Positions 36,363-45,522 of a stretch of DNA of 64,000 nucleotides are shown piece after piece. Under the pieces are notes generated by a model. It was not told the DNA's origin and did no database searches. It saw nothing but the letters and a program-made list of their open reading frames with translations. Numbering within the stretch: position 1 is the first letter of the stretch; the number at the start of each line of letters is the position of its first letter. The translations under genes were made by a program, and so were the position numbers. Source of the stretch: Bacteroides sp. (lineage in GTDB: Bacteria; Bacteroidota; Bacteroidia; Bacteroidales; Bacteroidaceae); NCBI GenBank assembly GCA_019414665.1, contig DXLO01000003.1:61085-125084 (forward strand), written 5' to 3'.

Positions 36363-36788
36363 TTAATTATATATTGATTCTAGGGTAAACATAAACGAGC
36401 GGCTGATTTTCTGCCGGCACATATATATAATAAGGTAATAGGGAACCAGGGTAGCCAAAGAAATCAAAGCCGACAAAACCTCATCCCCCCCAGTCAGTTT
36501 CAACGAAAAAATCAGGGCAAGCAATAACACGACAAAAGGGAGTACAAAAGCTAAAAAGACAGCTTTCATACCCATTGAGGTAGTTCCAACAATCATTACT
36601 CGTTCGCCAATCTGGCATGGAACTCCATTCTTATTATAAACATCAATTATTTTTTCTTTGGTTTCGGAAGCACTACAGTGTCCTTTCACACTACAAGACG
36701 AGCAAGCTGAACTCTGCACAATTCTTACTTTCAAGCGAGAGCCATTGATGTTTTCCACAATACCTAGATGTTTTATACTATTTACCAT
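36363..36788 (-). CDS. RseC/MucC family protein
   Basis: A 141-residue protein with an N-terminal soluble domain containing CSSCSVKGHC and two membrane segments near the C-terminus (about residues 75-125). This is the RseC layout: in Escherichia coli RseC modulates the sigma-E stress response and works with the Rsx (Rnf-like) complex to keep SoxR reduced. Here it leads the rnf operon, so a role in Rnf assembly or redox control is plausible. ATG codons at 36788 and 36797 are both possible. Confidence 0.88.
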   Translation of the reverse strand: MVNSIKHLGIVENINGSRLKVRIVQSSACSSCSVKGHCSASETKEKIIDVYNKNGVPCQIGERVMIVGTTSMGMKAVFLAFVLPFVVLLLALIFSLKLTGGDEVLSALISLATLVPYYLIIYMCRQKISRSFMFTLESIYN

Positions 36789-36819
36789 GTTTTGCAAACC
36801 GTACTTTACAAATCCGTGG

Positions 36820-36827
36820 CAAATGTA
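36820..36827 (-). promoter_or_regulatory. -7 box of the rseC-rnfBCDGEA operon
   Basis: TACATTTG on the minus strand matches TAnnTTTG and lies about 30 bases before the rseC start. It indicates the operon has a promoter separate from the sigma factor gene upstream. Confidence 0.6.
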
Positions 36828-36888
36828 CTATAAAAATTGTTTCATTGGTAACGTTAACAATGTTTTTCTCATTAAAAAAAGTAAAATT

Positions 36889-37473
36889 TTATATCAAAGC
36901 ATCATCATATCCTTTGGCAATCATCCTTTTTTCCAACTCCTGATAAGCAGACTTCAAGCGTTTTACAACTGTAGATCTATTAATACCTGTCTGTTCTGAT
37001 ATTTCCTGATAAGTCATCCCCTCCCAGATTTTCATTTTAACCAAACGGCCCAATTCTTCCGACAGGCCTTCTACAGCCTCTTTCAGATCCTCGAATTTCC
37101 GCTCTCTTCTTTCTGCTGAAATATAATTATCGACAAGACAATCGTCATCTTTCAATATATCAAGTTTCAATGGAAGGCAATCCTGATGTTTCTTACGATA
37201 CACACTACATAAAAAATTCCCAACGACGCAATTCAGCCATGCTCCGAAATGGCCATTTGCCTTGTATACGCATTTTAGTTTTTCATAGAGATGGGTAACA
37301 ATTTCCTGATACAGGTCTTCTACGCTATCATTATTATTAATGGTACTCTTTCGGATAGCTCTCATTATGCATTCATCATAACGTGACAACAAAATTTCGA
37401 AAGCGTGACTGTCACCATTACGAAACATAGAAACCAACTTATCATCCGGGAATATTCTTTCGTTATCTTCCAT
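36889..37473 (-). CDS. ECF-type RNA polymerase sigma factor
   Basis: A 194-residue extracytoplasmic-function sigma-70 factor. Region 2 spans about residues 15-85 (FEILLSRYDECIMRAIRK, DLYQEIVTHLYEKL) and region 4 is near the C-terminus (MTYQEISEQTGINRSTVVKRLKSAYQEL). No anti-sigma factor gene (FecR or RseA type) is adjacent; the neighbour downstream is the RseC-like protein, 100 bases away. Met at 37473 gives a normal N-terminus (MEDNERIF); the frame reaches back to 37515. Its regulon is unknown. Confidence 0.88.
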   Translation of the reverse strand: MEDNERIFPDDKLVSMFRNGDSHAFEILLSRYDECIMRAIRKSTINNNDSVEDLYQEIVTHLYEKLKCVYKANGHFGAWLNCVVGNFLCSVYRKKHQDCLPLKLDILKDDDCLVDNYISAERRERKFEDLKEAVEGLSEELGRLVKMKIWEGMTYQEISEQTGINRSTVVKRLKSAYQELEKRMIAKGYDDALI

Positions 37474-37901
37474 AGCAGGATTGACTTTTAAGGGTTTAAC
37501 AATCTGCCCGCACACAGCGTCCCCTGCTCAATTATTCCTTCTGAAACCCAAAGACAACTACTGTAGAAGAGTGATACCGTGTTACAGACAATTTCAAAAT
37601 CAAGAACTCAAAACCACAAACGAATTTATATTCAACAGAAAGCGTTTTTGAATACCTATTAAACACGGATTTGTTTAATGATTTGTTACAAAGGAAACTC
37701 TTTTTTCCGTAATATCAAAATATTAATTAAAGACTTTGATAAAAAAGTGAAAAAACCTTTTTAAAAGAAGAGTATAAAGTTTTGCCTCCTTTCGTATAAA
37801 AAGACAAATTATTTATACAAAACAACAAAGATTCTACAATAAATTTTCATATAGAACAGCTGGTCGACAAAAGGAGAACATAGACCCTAAAACATTACAC
37901 C

Positions 37902-37969
37902 CTCTGTATTTTTCATTATTCAAAGACTGGTACAATACCAAGTCATTTACATATCATGAAAATACAGAG
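37902..37969. repeat. Nested inverted repeat
   Basis: The outer arms, 37902-37916 and 37956-37969, pair over 14 bases with one bulged T (CTCTGTATT against AATACAGAG). Inside the loop GACTGGT at 37925-37931 and ACCAAGTC at 37937-37944 form a second hairpin with one bulge. There is no following T-run on either strand, so it does not look like a plain terminator. Confidence 0.6.
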
Positions 37970-37971
37970 AG

Positions 37972-38002
37972 CGTCTTTAAAAAGAGTACAGTCTATAGAC
38001 TG
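37972..38002 (-). terminator. Probable terminator of lepA
   Basis: The perfect palindrome CAGTCTATAGACTG (37989-38002) lies 14 bases past the lepA stop and is followed on the minus strand by TACTCTTTTTAAAG. Confidence 0.55.
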
Positions 38003-38016
38003 ACTAAATTACCTGT

Positions 38017-39798
38017 TTAATCCAATTTCAACACAGCAAGGAAAGCTTTCTGAGGCACTTCTACCGTACCGATCTGCTTCATACGTTTCTTTCCTTTCTT
38101 TTGTTTTTCAAGCAACTTACGCTTACGGCTCACATCACCACCGTAACACTTGGCTGTTACATCCTTACGTACTGCTTTAATAGTCTCACGAGCAATAATC
38201 TTAGCACCGATAGCTGCCTGAATTGCTATTTCAAACTGCTGACGGGGAATCAGCTCCTTCAGTTTCTCGCACATGCGACGTCCCAAATCGTATGCATTAT
38301 CAAAATGAGTTAGGGTAGAAAGTGCATCTACAGATTCACCGTTCAACAAGATATCCAGTTTAACAAGTTTCGAAGGACGGAAGCCCGACTGATGATAATC
38401 AAAAGAAGCATATCCCTTCGATATACTCTTCAGCTTATCGTAAAAATCTATCACAATTTCACCCAACGGCATTTTATAGTGAAGCTCTACACGATTACCC
38501 GAAATATAATCCTGACGAACCAGCTCACCACGCTTACCCAAACACAATGTCATAATCGAGCCAATATAATCGGTAGCAGTAATGATGGACGCATCGATAT
38601 AAGGCTCTTCGATATGATCGATAAGAGTCGGATCGGGCATGCCACCAGGATTATGTACCTCCTGCACATTTCCCTGCTTATCGTACACCATATATGACAC
38701 GTTGGGAACAGTCGTGATGACATTCATATCAAACTCACGGTCCAGACGTTCCTGAACAATTTCCATATGGAGCAATCCCAAGAATCCGCATCGGAAGCCA
38801 AAGCCCAATGCCAATGATGATTCCGGCTGGAAAGTAAGTGAAGCATCATTCAGCTGAAGTTTCTCCAACGATGCACGCAGATTCTCATAATCCTCAGCCT
38901 CTATCGGATAGACACCGGCAAAGACCATAGGCTTAACCTCTTCAAAACCATCGATAGCTTTATCACAAGGACGAGAAATATGAGTAATTGTATCGCCGAC
39001 CTTAACTTCCTTCGAGGTTTTGATACCGGATATGATATAACCAACATCACCGGTACGAAGCTCCTTACGAGGAACCATATCCATTTTCAACACTCCAACC
39101 TCATCGGCATCGTATTCTTTTCCAGTATTGAAGAATTTAACTTTATCACCGGTACGGATCACTCCGTTTACTACCTTGAAATACGCAATGATACCTCTAA
39201 ACGAATTGAATACAGAGTCGAAGATCAAAGCTTGCAAAGGTGCTTCTTCATCTCCCACCGGGCATGGAATCCGTTCGACTACCGCCTGAAGAATCTCTTC
39301 TACGCCCATGCCGGTTTTTCCAGATGCACGGATAATATCTTCACGCTTACACCCCAACAAGTCGATAATTTCATCTTCCACTTCTTCCGGCATAGCACTC
39401 GCCATATCACACTTATTCATTACCGGAATAATCTCCAGGTCATGCTCCAGTGCCATATAAAGATTAGAAATGGTCTGTGCCTGCACTCCTTGCGAAGCAT
39501 CTACTACCAATAAAGCTCCTTCACATGCAGCGATAGAACGAGATACCTCGTAAGAAAAATCGACGTGCCCCGGAGTATCAATCAGATTCAGTATATATTT
39601 TTCACCTTTATAGGTATACTCCATCTGAATAGCATGACTTTTGATAGTTATACCACGCTCGCGCTCCAAATCCATGTCGTCCAACATCTGTCCTTCTGTG
39701 ACCTTCACTGTCTGAGTATACTCCAGAAGGCGGTCTGCCAGTGTAGACTTTCCGTGGTCGATATGGGCAATAATACAAAAATTACGTATATTCTTCAT
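38017..39798 (-). CDS. lepA: Elongation factor 4 (LepA)
   Basis: LepA is a ribosome-associated translational GTPase, thought to help ribosome assembly or back-translocation. The 593-residue length is normal. GTPase motifs are G1 AHIDHGKST (residues 11-19), G3 DTPGHVDF and G4 NKCD. The C-terminal LepA-specific domain with the Lys/Arg-rich [20 protein letters not shown] is present. It is a single gene with a good promoter and its own terminator. Confidence 0.97.
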   Translation of the reverse strand: MKNIRNFCIIAHIDHGKSTLADRLLEYTQTVKVTEGQMLDDMDLERERGITIKSHAIQMEYTYKGEKYILNLIDTPGHVDFSYEVSRSIAACEGALLVVDASQGVQAQTISNLYMALEHDLEIIPVMNKCDMASAMPEEVEDEIIDLLGCKREDIIRASGKTGMGVEEILQAVVERIPCPVGDEEAPLQALIFDSVFNSFRGIIAYFKVVNGVIRTGDKVKFFNTGKEYDADEVGVLKMDMVPRKELRTGDVGYIISGIKTSKEVKVGDTITHISRPCDKAIDGFEEVKPMVFAGVYPIEAEDYENLRASLEKLQLNDASLTFQPESSLALGFGFRCGFLGLLHMEIVQERLDREFDMNVITTVPNVSYMVYDKQGNVQEVHNPGGMPDPTLIDHIEEPYIDASIITATDYIGSIMTLCLGKRGELVRQDYISGNRVELHYKMPLGEIVIDFYDKLKSISKGYASFDYHQSGFRPSKLVKLDILLNGESVDALSTLTHFDNAYDLGRRMCEKLKELIPRQQFEIAIQAAIGAKIIARETIKAVRKDVTAKCYGGDVSRKRKLLEKQKKGKKRMKQIGTVEVPQKAFLAVLKLD

Positions 39799-39856
39799 TT
39801 CTTACTTTTATTATTTTCTGATTCTTCCGGCAGCGTAACATTATTTTACGCCATGC

Positions 39857-39887
39857 AAAGATAGCGAAAATTGAATAAGGCACAAAA
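39857..39887 (-). promoter_or_regulatory. Promoter of lepA
   Basis: On the minus strand TTTG (39887-39884), 19 bases, then TATCTTTG (39864-39857). Both elements and the spacing match the Bacteroidetes consensus. The 5' leader is about 50 bases. Confidence 0.85.
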
Positions 39888-39937
39888 AATCATCCTTTAT
39901 TAGAAGACAGATTGAGCGCAATCTCGAAAAATTACTC

Positions 39938-39945
39938 TATTTTTG
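39938..39945 (+). promoter_or_regulatory. -7 box of the glycosyltransferase gene
   Basis: TATTTTTG matches TAnnTTTG, 28 bases before the ATG at 39974. A TTG lies at 39912-39914, slightly farther than usual. Confidence 0.6.
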
Positions 39946-39973
39946 CACCGATTTTTATTATAAGACTCACAAT

Positions 39974-41131
39974 ATGATTACACTCGATTTGGCATCTACC
40001 ACTTTTTTGCTGGTTGCAGTCTGTGGCATACTTTGTGCGATTCAGTTATGTTACGTTTTTGGAATCTACAACCGCATACATCGGCATTTCAAAAAAAAGA
40101 ATGAAGCTGCCGGAACAGAACTTCCACCACTATCAGTTATTATCGTGACCAAAGACTCCGGAAGTGCATTAACCAAAAACCTTCCTGCCATTCTCGAACA
40201 AGATTATCCGGAATTTGAGGTAATTGTCATCAATGACAAGTCGGCTGGAGAAGATGAAAACATCCTGAAGTTATTATCCGACAAATACAATAATCTGTAT
40301 CACACCTTCATTCCGGAAACTGCCCGCTACGTCAGTCGGAAAAAGCTGGGCATCGCAATGGGAATACGTGCCAGCCGTTATGAATGGCTTGTAGTTACAG
40401 AACCTTATTGCTGTCCTGTCAGCCGGAACTGGCTGAGAAGACTGGCCGAACAAATGACTCCAAATACAGATATCGTACTAGGATACAGCAATTATCTACC
40501 CCAAAAAGGATGGTTTGCCCGACGAATCACAACCGACTCATTTTTCCATTCACTCCGGTATTTAGGTATGGCCTTAGCAGGCAATCCGTATATGGGTATA
40601 GGACGTAATCTGGCTTACCGAAAAAGTTTGTATGAAAAGCATAAGGGTTTTGCTGATCATCTGCAACTGCAACGAGGAGAAGATGACTTATTCATCAATG
40701 CAGTTGCAAACAAATACAACACTCGTGTAGCTTCAGGAGAAGACAGCATTGTCCGCATGCCGGTTCCTCCTTACAAGCGTATCTGGTTTGAAGAAAAAAT
40801 GAATGCAATGGTTACCGGACACTATTATCTGGGCACGGCAAGGTTTATCAATGCTATCGACACATGGACCTGCGGACTATTTCATCTAGCTACAATTTCG
40901 GCTTTGGCATTCAGTATTATAGAACAACAATGGATCGGTATGGGCCTCATTGTCTTGTTTTGGCTAATCCGTTTTATTTCGACTATGACTGTCTTTCACC
41001 ATACGAGCCGCGATCTGAATGAAAACCTATGTTGTATTTTCCCATTGTTTGACATACTTCGTCCATTATGGAGTCTGGTACGGCAAATGCAATATCTGCT
41101 ACGCAAAAAGAAAGACTTCCTAAGAAAATAA
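39974..41131 (+). CDS. Membrane-bound family 2 glycosyltransferase
   Basis: A 385-residue GT-A type glycosyltransferase. One N-terminal membrane helix (about residues 8-30) precedes the catalytic domain: LSVIIVTKDSGSALTKNL, VIVINDKSAG (the DxD-like nucleotide site) and LQRGEDDLFIN (the acceptor-side ED). Two more membrane helices lie near residues 295-340. It probably builds a cell-surface glycan or lipid, but no polysaccharide cluster is adjacent and the sugar is unknown. It converges with the DUF5686 gene, whose coding end contains the likely terminator. Confidence 0.88.
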   Translation: MITLDLASTTFLLVAVCGILCAIQLCYVFGIYNRIHRHFKKKNEAAGTELPPLSVIIVTKDSGSALTKNLPAILEQDYPEFEVIVINDKSAGEDENILKLLSDKYNNLYHTFIPETARYVSRKKLGIAMGIRASRYEWLVVTEPYCCPVSRNWLRRLAEQMTPNTDIVLGYSNYLPQKGWFARRITTDSFFHSLRYLGMALAGNPYMGIGRNLAYRKSLYEKHKGFADHLQLQRGEDDLFINAVANKYNTRVASGEDSIVRMPVPPYKRIWFEEKMNAMVTGHYYLGTARFINAIDTWTCGLFHLATISALAFSIIEQQWIGMGLIVLFWLIRFISTMTVFHHTSRDLNENLCCIFPLFDILRPLWSLVRQMQYLLRKKKDFLRK

Positions 41132-41158
41132 AGAAAGAATACATAAAGAATTAGATTA

Positions 41159-43354
41159 TCATCTATTGAACAGCTCGAAGGTAAATTTACATCCCACAGA
41201 TGTAAATTTACCTTTTTCATTTTCCACGAATACCCCAAAATCAAACAGATGTGTACCTATTCCATAACCTAATTCCAGATAGGGATTCAAATGAGGCATG
41301 AACAAGATACCTGCATAAACTCTTTCCTTTTGAATAAACGACAGCAACCGACTTACAGGATATAATAATAAAAAAGGAGTTTCATATGTCATATTTCCAC
41401 GGAAATAATGACGTGATGCATTATACCAACGTCCATCCAACATCTGAAATGTACCTCCGATATCATCATTCCATCCTTGAGGCAAATTGCGATTGGCAAA
41501 ATTCACATAATCCACAAAATACATATCATTCTGATTTGTGAAAAAACCTCCACCCAGATGATAAGCAATCGTATGCAGGTCACGAACACGTATCTTTTGC
41601 TCCGCTGAGAATTCAAAACGTTCATATTCCCCTGAATTCTTCATTATCTTTATTCCACGTTCATAATCTATAAGGAAAGTAGGATAACTCGAGCCAACAT
41701 TCACCTTTCGATTTCCGTTTATATAATAGTGCATACCCGGTGTCCATTCAACACGCAATCGAGGAGCAAAACTGTTATACTTCAAACGTACCCGGCTTGC
41801 CACTTCCGGAGTACTTTCTGCTGCATAACGCCAGTGCATGGCCACACCCGTCCATAAAGTCAGTCCGTTTATAATCTCAATATTATGAGAAATATTCAGA
41901 TATACATCCTTAAAGTAATCCAGTTCAAGCCCGTCAAAGCTAAACAGACTGTCCGGCATTTCTTTCAGTTGATCGAGCACCAAACTACTATAGATACGGT
42001 TACCGTTTCCTACATTTACAGAAACAGATCCATGTTTCATAGGGTTGTAAACATATTCTGCATCCATTTTAGCATAAAGCTCTTTCTTCGTAAAATTATA
42101 ACCGATCTGAGGTACGATGTGCAATAATCTCCCATCGTGGAAAAGTTTATTATATTTAAACTCCTGACGATACGAAATTCCATTGCGATGACTATAACTT
42201 ACGAGCAAAGGGTTTATTAAAGGAGAGCATGTAATATTACCAACTTTAGATATATCAATATCATAACTACTGATCAAGGCATCTCCCAACTGTCCGATAT
42301 ACACCAGGTTTTTCTTAAATTTAGTTTCTGCTCTTTGCAAGGTATCTCCCTGCTCCTTGCGGCGACGCTCATCGAAAGACAAATATAAACTGTCTTCCCA
42401 ATCGGTAAGAGGCAAAGGACGAATACGGGCAAACGAATCACGATCCTGAACCAAACGTGTGGTATCACAAGTTAACGTGTAAGAATTAGACAAATTATAT
42501 TTATGCCGTTTCTTCAGCAGTACATCCATTTCTTCTTTTTTCTTAAAAATAACCTCATCATACTTTAGCCAGCCCGTATAATTCATTTCCAGGTTATTAC
42601 GCAAAAACTTAAATACGATATCCAGATTTATCAGCTGAGGAAGATACTTTGTTTTTTCCGTTTCCCCCATACGCATTGCCACATGAAAGCGAATCAGATC
42701 GTAAGCTCCATGAAAATTCAAATAACGTATCGTCCAGTCATTTGTAGTTATCCAAAAAAATCCCTCAAGCAACTGGGTACTACGATAACGGGGTATTACA
42801 CGTATTTTATAAACTTCTCCCTCCTTCCAGTAATCGATCGAATCAAGCAGATAATAATAATGTACACTAGACTGTTCGTTAAGTGGTGAAAGAACTTTGT
42901 CTTCCATCAACGAAGGAGCGTAAATATTAAACTTAACAAAATCCATTATATCAAAAAAACGGCTGTTACCTCCCGTAAAAGTTGTAGAAACAGCACGAAT
43001 CTTCCGGTCGTATATATGAGGAGCCGTATAATGTAATTCACTGATAGACTCATGTATATAGTCATTTACTCCCTTCTCAAAACGAAACATAGAAGGAACA
43101 TACTTGATGATTCTATTTTGCTTATGAATCTGCAACCGACCTTTCAGGTACAAATCGGCTTTATACTCTCCCACCTCTTGAGCATAGACTGATGCCGAAT
43201 GAAAAATATGGGAAAGTACAGAATCGGTAACATGTGGTTTGGAAAGATAAGACGGCATATTATCCCCTCCCCTTGCTTCAGTGGCAAAACTTAAAGCAAG
43301 AAGGTACATTAACAATCGGAATATAACATGATATATATTTCTTAATTTTCCCAT
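41159..43354 (-). CDS. DUF5686 family outer-membrane protein
   Basis: A 731-residue protein with a signal peptide (about 1-30, FRLLMYLLALSFATEARG), a mixed N-terminal half and a C-terminal half of alternating beta-strands ending in an aromatic-rich strand (FTFELFNR). This is the DUF5686 layout, widespread in Bacteroidetes and probably an outer-membrane barrel; the function is unknown. The ATG at 43354 is used because a -7 box at 43364-43371 overlaps the longer frame from 43405. The transcript would start only a few bases before the ATG. Its last 20 codons carry a hairpin that acts on the opposite strand. Confidence 0.8.
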   Translation of the reverse strand: MGKLRNIYHVIFRLLMYLLALSFATEARGGDNMPSYLSKPHVTDSVLSHIFHSASVYAQEVGEYKADLYLKGRLQIHKQNRIIKYVPSMFRFEKGVNDYIHESISELHYTAPHIYDRKIRAVSTTFTGGNSRFFDIMDFVKFNIYAPSLMEDKVLSPLNEQSSVHYYYLLDSIDYWKEGEVYKIRVIPRYRSTQLLEGFFWITTNDWTIRYLNFHGAYDLIRFHVAMRMGETEKTKYLPQLINLDIVFKFLRNNLEMNYTGWLKYDEVIFKKKEEMDVLLKKRHKYNLSNSYTLTCDTTRLVQDRDSFARIRPLPLTDWEDSLYLSFDERRRKEQGDTLQRAETKFKKNLVYIGQLGDALISSYDIDISKVGNITCSPLINPLLVSYSHRNGISYRQEFKYNKLFHDGRLLHIVPQIGYNFTKKELYAKMDAEYVYNPMKHGSVSVNVGNGNRIYSSLVLDQLKEMPDSLFSFDGLELDYFKDVYLNISHNIEIINGLTLWTGVAMHWRYAAESTPEVASRVRLKYNSFAPRLRVEWTPGMHYYINGNRKVNVGSSYPTFLIDYERGIKIMKNSGEYERFEFSAEQKIRVRDLHTIAYHLGGGFFTNQNDMYFVDYVNFANRNLPQGWNDDIGGTFQMLDGRWYNASRHYFRGNMTYETPFLLLYPVSRLLSFIQKERVYAGILFMPHLNPYLELGYGIGTHLFDFGVFVENEKGKFTSVGCKFTFELFNR
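41178..41224 (+). terminator. Terminator of the glycosyltransferase gene, inside a convergent coding sequence
   Basis: Perfect 16-base arms at 41178-41193 and 41199-41214 with a 5-base loop are followed on the plus strand by TTTTTCATTTTCC. It lies 46 bases past the glycosyltransferase stop and within codons for GKFTSVGCKFTF of the minus-strand gene. Confidence 0.85.
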
Positions 43355-43363
43355 AAACAGAAG

Positions 43364-43371
43364 CAAATATA
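43364..43371 (-). promoter_or_regulatory. -7 box of the DUF5686 gene
   Basis: TATATTTG on the minus strand matches TAnnTTTG. Its last base is only 9 bases before the ATG at 43354, so the message may be nearly leaderless. Confidence 0.6.
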
Positions 43372-43436
43372 TAACAAATCCATATGTACACACGACATTT
43401 TTCAAGGATAAAATTAAGTTTTTAAATTTTTCTTCC

Positions 43437-43444
43437 TACCTTTG
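43437..43444 (+). promoter_or_regulatory. -7 box of the Crp-like gene at 43473
   Basis: TACCTTTG matches TAnnTTTG, 28 bases before the start codon. The upstream -33 region is T-rich without TTTG. Confidence 0.6.
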
Positions 43445-43472
43445 TGCTACAAAACATGGTTTTATAGCAGTT

Positions 43473-44174
43473 ATGGTCAAGAAGGAATTAACAGAAGCCG
43501 AGATTGCCGAAAGTATCCCTGATTTGTGGCAGCCTCTTACCGAATCGCAACGTGAATTACTTGCGCAAAATTTTACAATACAGAAATATAAAAAAAACGA
43601 AACAATCTACTGTGAAGGAGAAACTCCCATGCACCTGATGTGCCTGCTCAGCGGCAAAGTAAAGATATACAAGGATGGTGTAGGCGGACGCAGTCAGATT
43701 ATTCGTGTCATAAAGAATAAAGAATACTTTGCTTATCGTGCTTACTTTGCAGAGGAAAACTTTGTAACAGCAGCAGCGGCATTCGAGCCATGTACAATGT
43801 GTCTGATACCCATGCCTGTCATTATCAAGTTAATTCAGGAAAATGCAGATCTGGCAATGTTCTTTATTCGCCAATTATCAAAAGATTTGGGTATTTCGGA
43901 TGAACGTACGGTAAACCTGACCCAAAAACACATTCGAGGACGTCTTGCCGAATCACTTCTGTTCCTTAAAGATACTTATGGAGTAGAAGAAGATCAATGT
44001 ACACTTAGCATTTATTTGTCAAGAGAAGATTTGGCTAACTTATCCAATATGACTACTTCGAATGCTATTCGTACCTTATCTAATTTCGCAACAGAAAAAC
44101 TGATTATTATTGACGGACGTAAGATAAAGCTAATTGATGAAGAACGTCTGAAGAAAATCAGCAAAATAGGATAG
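43473..44174 (+). CDS. Crp/Fnr family regulator
   Basis: A 233-residue protein with a cyclic-nucleotide-binding-type sensor domain (about residues 20-140, KKNETIYCEGETPMHLMCLLSGKVKIY) and a C-terminal winged helix (LSREDLANLSNMTTSNAIRTLSNFATEKLI). The order and spacing fit typical full-length Crp/Fnr proteins of Bacteroides. No FNR cysteine cluster is present, and the effector is unknown. It diverges from the DUF5686 gene. Confidence 0.88.
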   Translation: MVKKELTEAEIAESIPDLWQPLTESQRELLAQNFTIQKYKKNETIYCEGETPMHLMCLLSGKVKIYKDGVGGRSQIIRVIKNKEYFAYRAYFAEENFVTAAAAFEPCTMCLIPMPVIIKLIQENADLAMFFIRQLSKDLGISDERTVNLTQKHIRGRLAESLLFLKDTYGVEEDQCTLSIYLSREDLANLSNMTTSNAIRTLSNFATEKLIIIDGRKIKLIDEERLKKISKIG

Positions 44175-44190
44175 TCTCATACCAAGACAT

Positions 44191-44255
44191 ATAAAAATGT
44201 CCTGATATTTTAGTGAAAGTCGATAACCTTCTTTAAAATATCAGGACATTTTTAT
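44191..44255. terminator. Bidirectional terminator with a 22-base perfect stem
   Basis: Arms at 44191-44212 and 44234-44255 are exact reverse complements around a 21-base loop. The outer ends are A-rich on the left and T-rich on the right, so it works in both directions for the convergent Crp-like and LolC/E-like genes. Confidence 0.9.
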
Positions 44256-44276
44256 ATGGTTACTGTAAAAATACCC

Positions 44277-45521
44277 TTATTCGAATCTTACGGATTTAGC
44301 CGGATGAATACGACTGACAAGATAGGAAGGTCCTACCAACATTAAAACAGAAACTATCAATGTACAGATATTCAACAACAGCCAGACTCCTATATTCAGC
44401 TCAACAGGAACAGAATCGACATAATATGTCGCCGGATCTAGTTTTACGATTTTGAAGTAATACTGTAGAATACAGAAAGAAAGAGCGACAATATTTCCCC
44501 ACAGCATACCTTTTCTGATAAGAAGTACGGAGAACGAAAGAAAAATCTTTCGGACAGCAGTATTATCAGCTCCCAATGCTTTCAGCACCCCTATCATATT
44601 TGTACGTTCCAATATAATAATCAGCAATCCGGAAATCATAGTAAATCCTGCAACACCAACCATCAGAATCAGAATAACCCACACATTAACATCAAGCAAA
44701 TCCAACCATGCAAATATCTGAGGATATACTTCTTCTACTGTACGCGAATAATACATATTGCCGTATCGATCACTCTTTTCATCAAACAAACCACGTATAT
44801 TATCGTTGACCTGCTCGAGTAATGCATAATCACTGACTTCAATCTCCAATCCTCCCACCTGGTCTTTTTCCCAATTATTCAGACGAACGACTGTATATAA
44901 ATCCGTTATCAAAAACAAATCGTCATAGGCAGAAAAATTTGTTTGATAAATACCAGAAACAGTAAGTCGACGAGCACGAATATTGTTCTCCAGATAATAA
45001 GTATACAGATTATCCCCAACCTTTAAAGACAAACGGTCGGCAATGGTTCTCGATACAAGAACTTTATTGCTGGCTATCGAATCTGTAAATGCTGGAATTT
45101 CTCCCTCAAGAAGATGGTTTTGCAAAAAAGTCATATCATACTCCTGAGCTATACCTTTCAGAAGCATTCCCTGAAAATTATCAGCAGTCATAATCATCCC
45201 CGGCTTACTGGCATAACGCTGTACATGGCTCACAGAAGGTAAGCTTCTTAACACTTGCATCACACTGTCTCCTCCGGCAACCGGAGTTGTCTGGTATGCC
45301 TGAGCCTCATCCATACTAGTAACAAGAATGTCCGAACTAAGACCGATAACCTTATCGCGTACCTGATGCTTAAAACCAATGACAACCGCTACCGAGATGA
45401 TCATTACAGCCAGCCCAATAGCAATTCCAGCCATCGCAATACGTATGGCTGGCTTTGAAACTTCCTTTCCGCCTTCATTATCTTTATAGATACGGCGTGC
45501 AATAAAAAGCTTCCAGTTCAT
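44277..45521 (-). CDS. FtsX-like ABC permease of the LolC/LolE type
   Basis: A 414-residue permease with four membrane helices (one near residues 28-48 and three after about 275) and a large periplasmic MacB-like domain between. The start WKLFIARRIYKDNEGGKEVSKPAIRIAMAGIAIGLAVMI matches the lipoprotein-release LolC/LolE family. No LolD-type ATPase gene is adjacent. It probably helps transfer lipoproteins from the inner membrane. It lies one base after the aminotransferase gene, so the two are in one operon. Confidence 0.85.
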   Translation of the reverse strand: MNWKLFIARRIYKDNEGGKEVSKPAIRIAMAGIAIGLAVMIISVAVVIGFKHQVRDKVIGLSSDILVTSMDEAQAYQTTPVAGGDSVMQVLRSLPSVSHVQRYASKPGMIMTADNFQGMLLKGIAQEYDMTFLQNHLLEGEIPAFTDSIASNKVLVSRTIADRLSLKVGDNLYTYYLENNIRARRLTVSGIYQTNFSAYDDLFLITDLYTVVRLNNWEKDQVGGLEIEVSDYALLEQVNDNIRGLFDEKSDRYGNMYYSRTVEEVYPQIFAWLDLLDVNVWVILILMVGVAGFTMISGLLIIILERTNMIGVLKALGADNTAVRKIFLSFSVLLIRKGMLWGNIVALSFCILQYYFKIVKLDPATYYVDSVPVELNIGVWLLLNICTLIVSVLMLVGPSYLVSRIHPAKSVRFE

Positions 45522-45522
45522 A

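Larger units (their letters stand above)
37474..38016. other. AT-rich interval without genes
   Basis: No protein gene is seen in these 543 bases between the sigma factor and lepA. The left part is very AT-rich. A one-mismatch -7 box (TGTCTTTG, minus strand, 37549-37556) could serve the sigma factor. The right part holds the nested inverted repeat at 37902-37969 and the palindrome just after the lepA stop. Confidence 0.6.
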
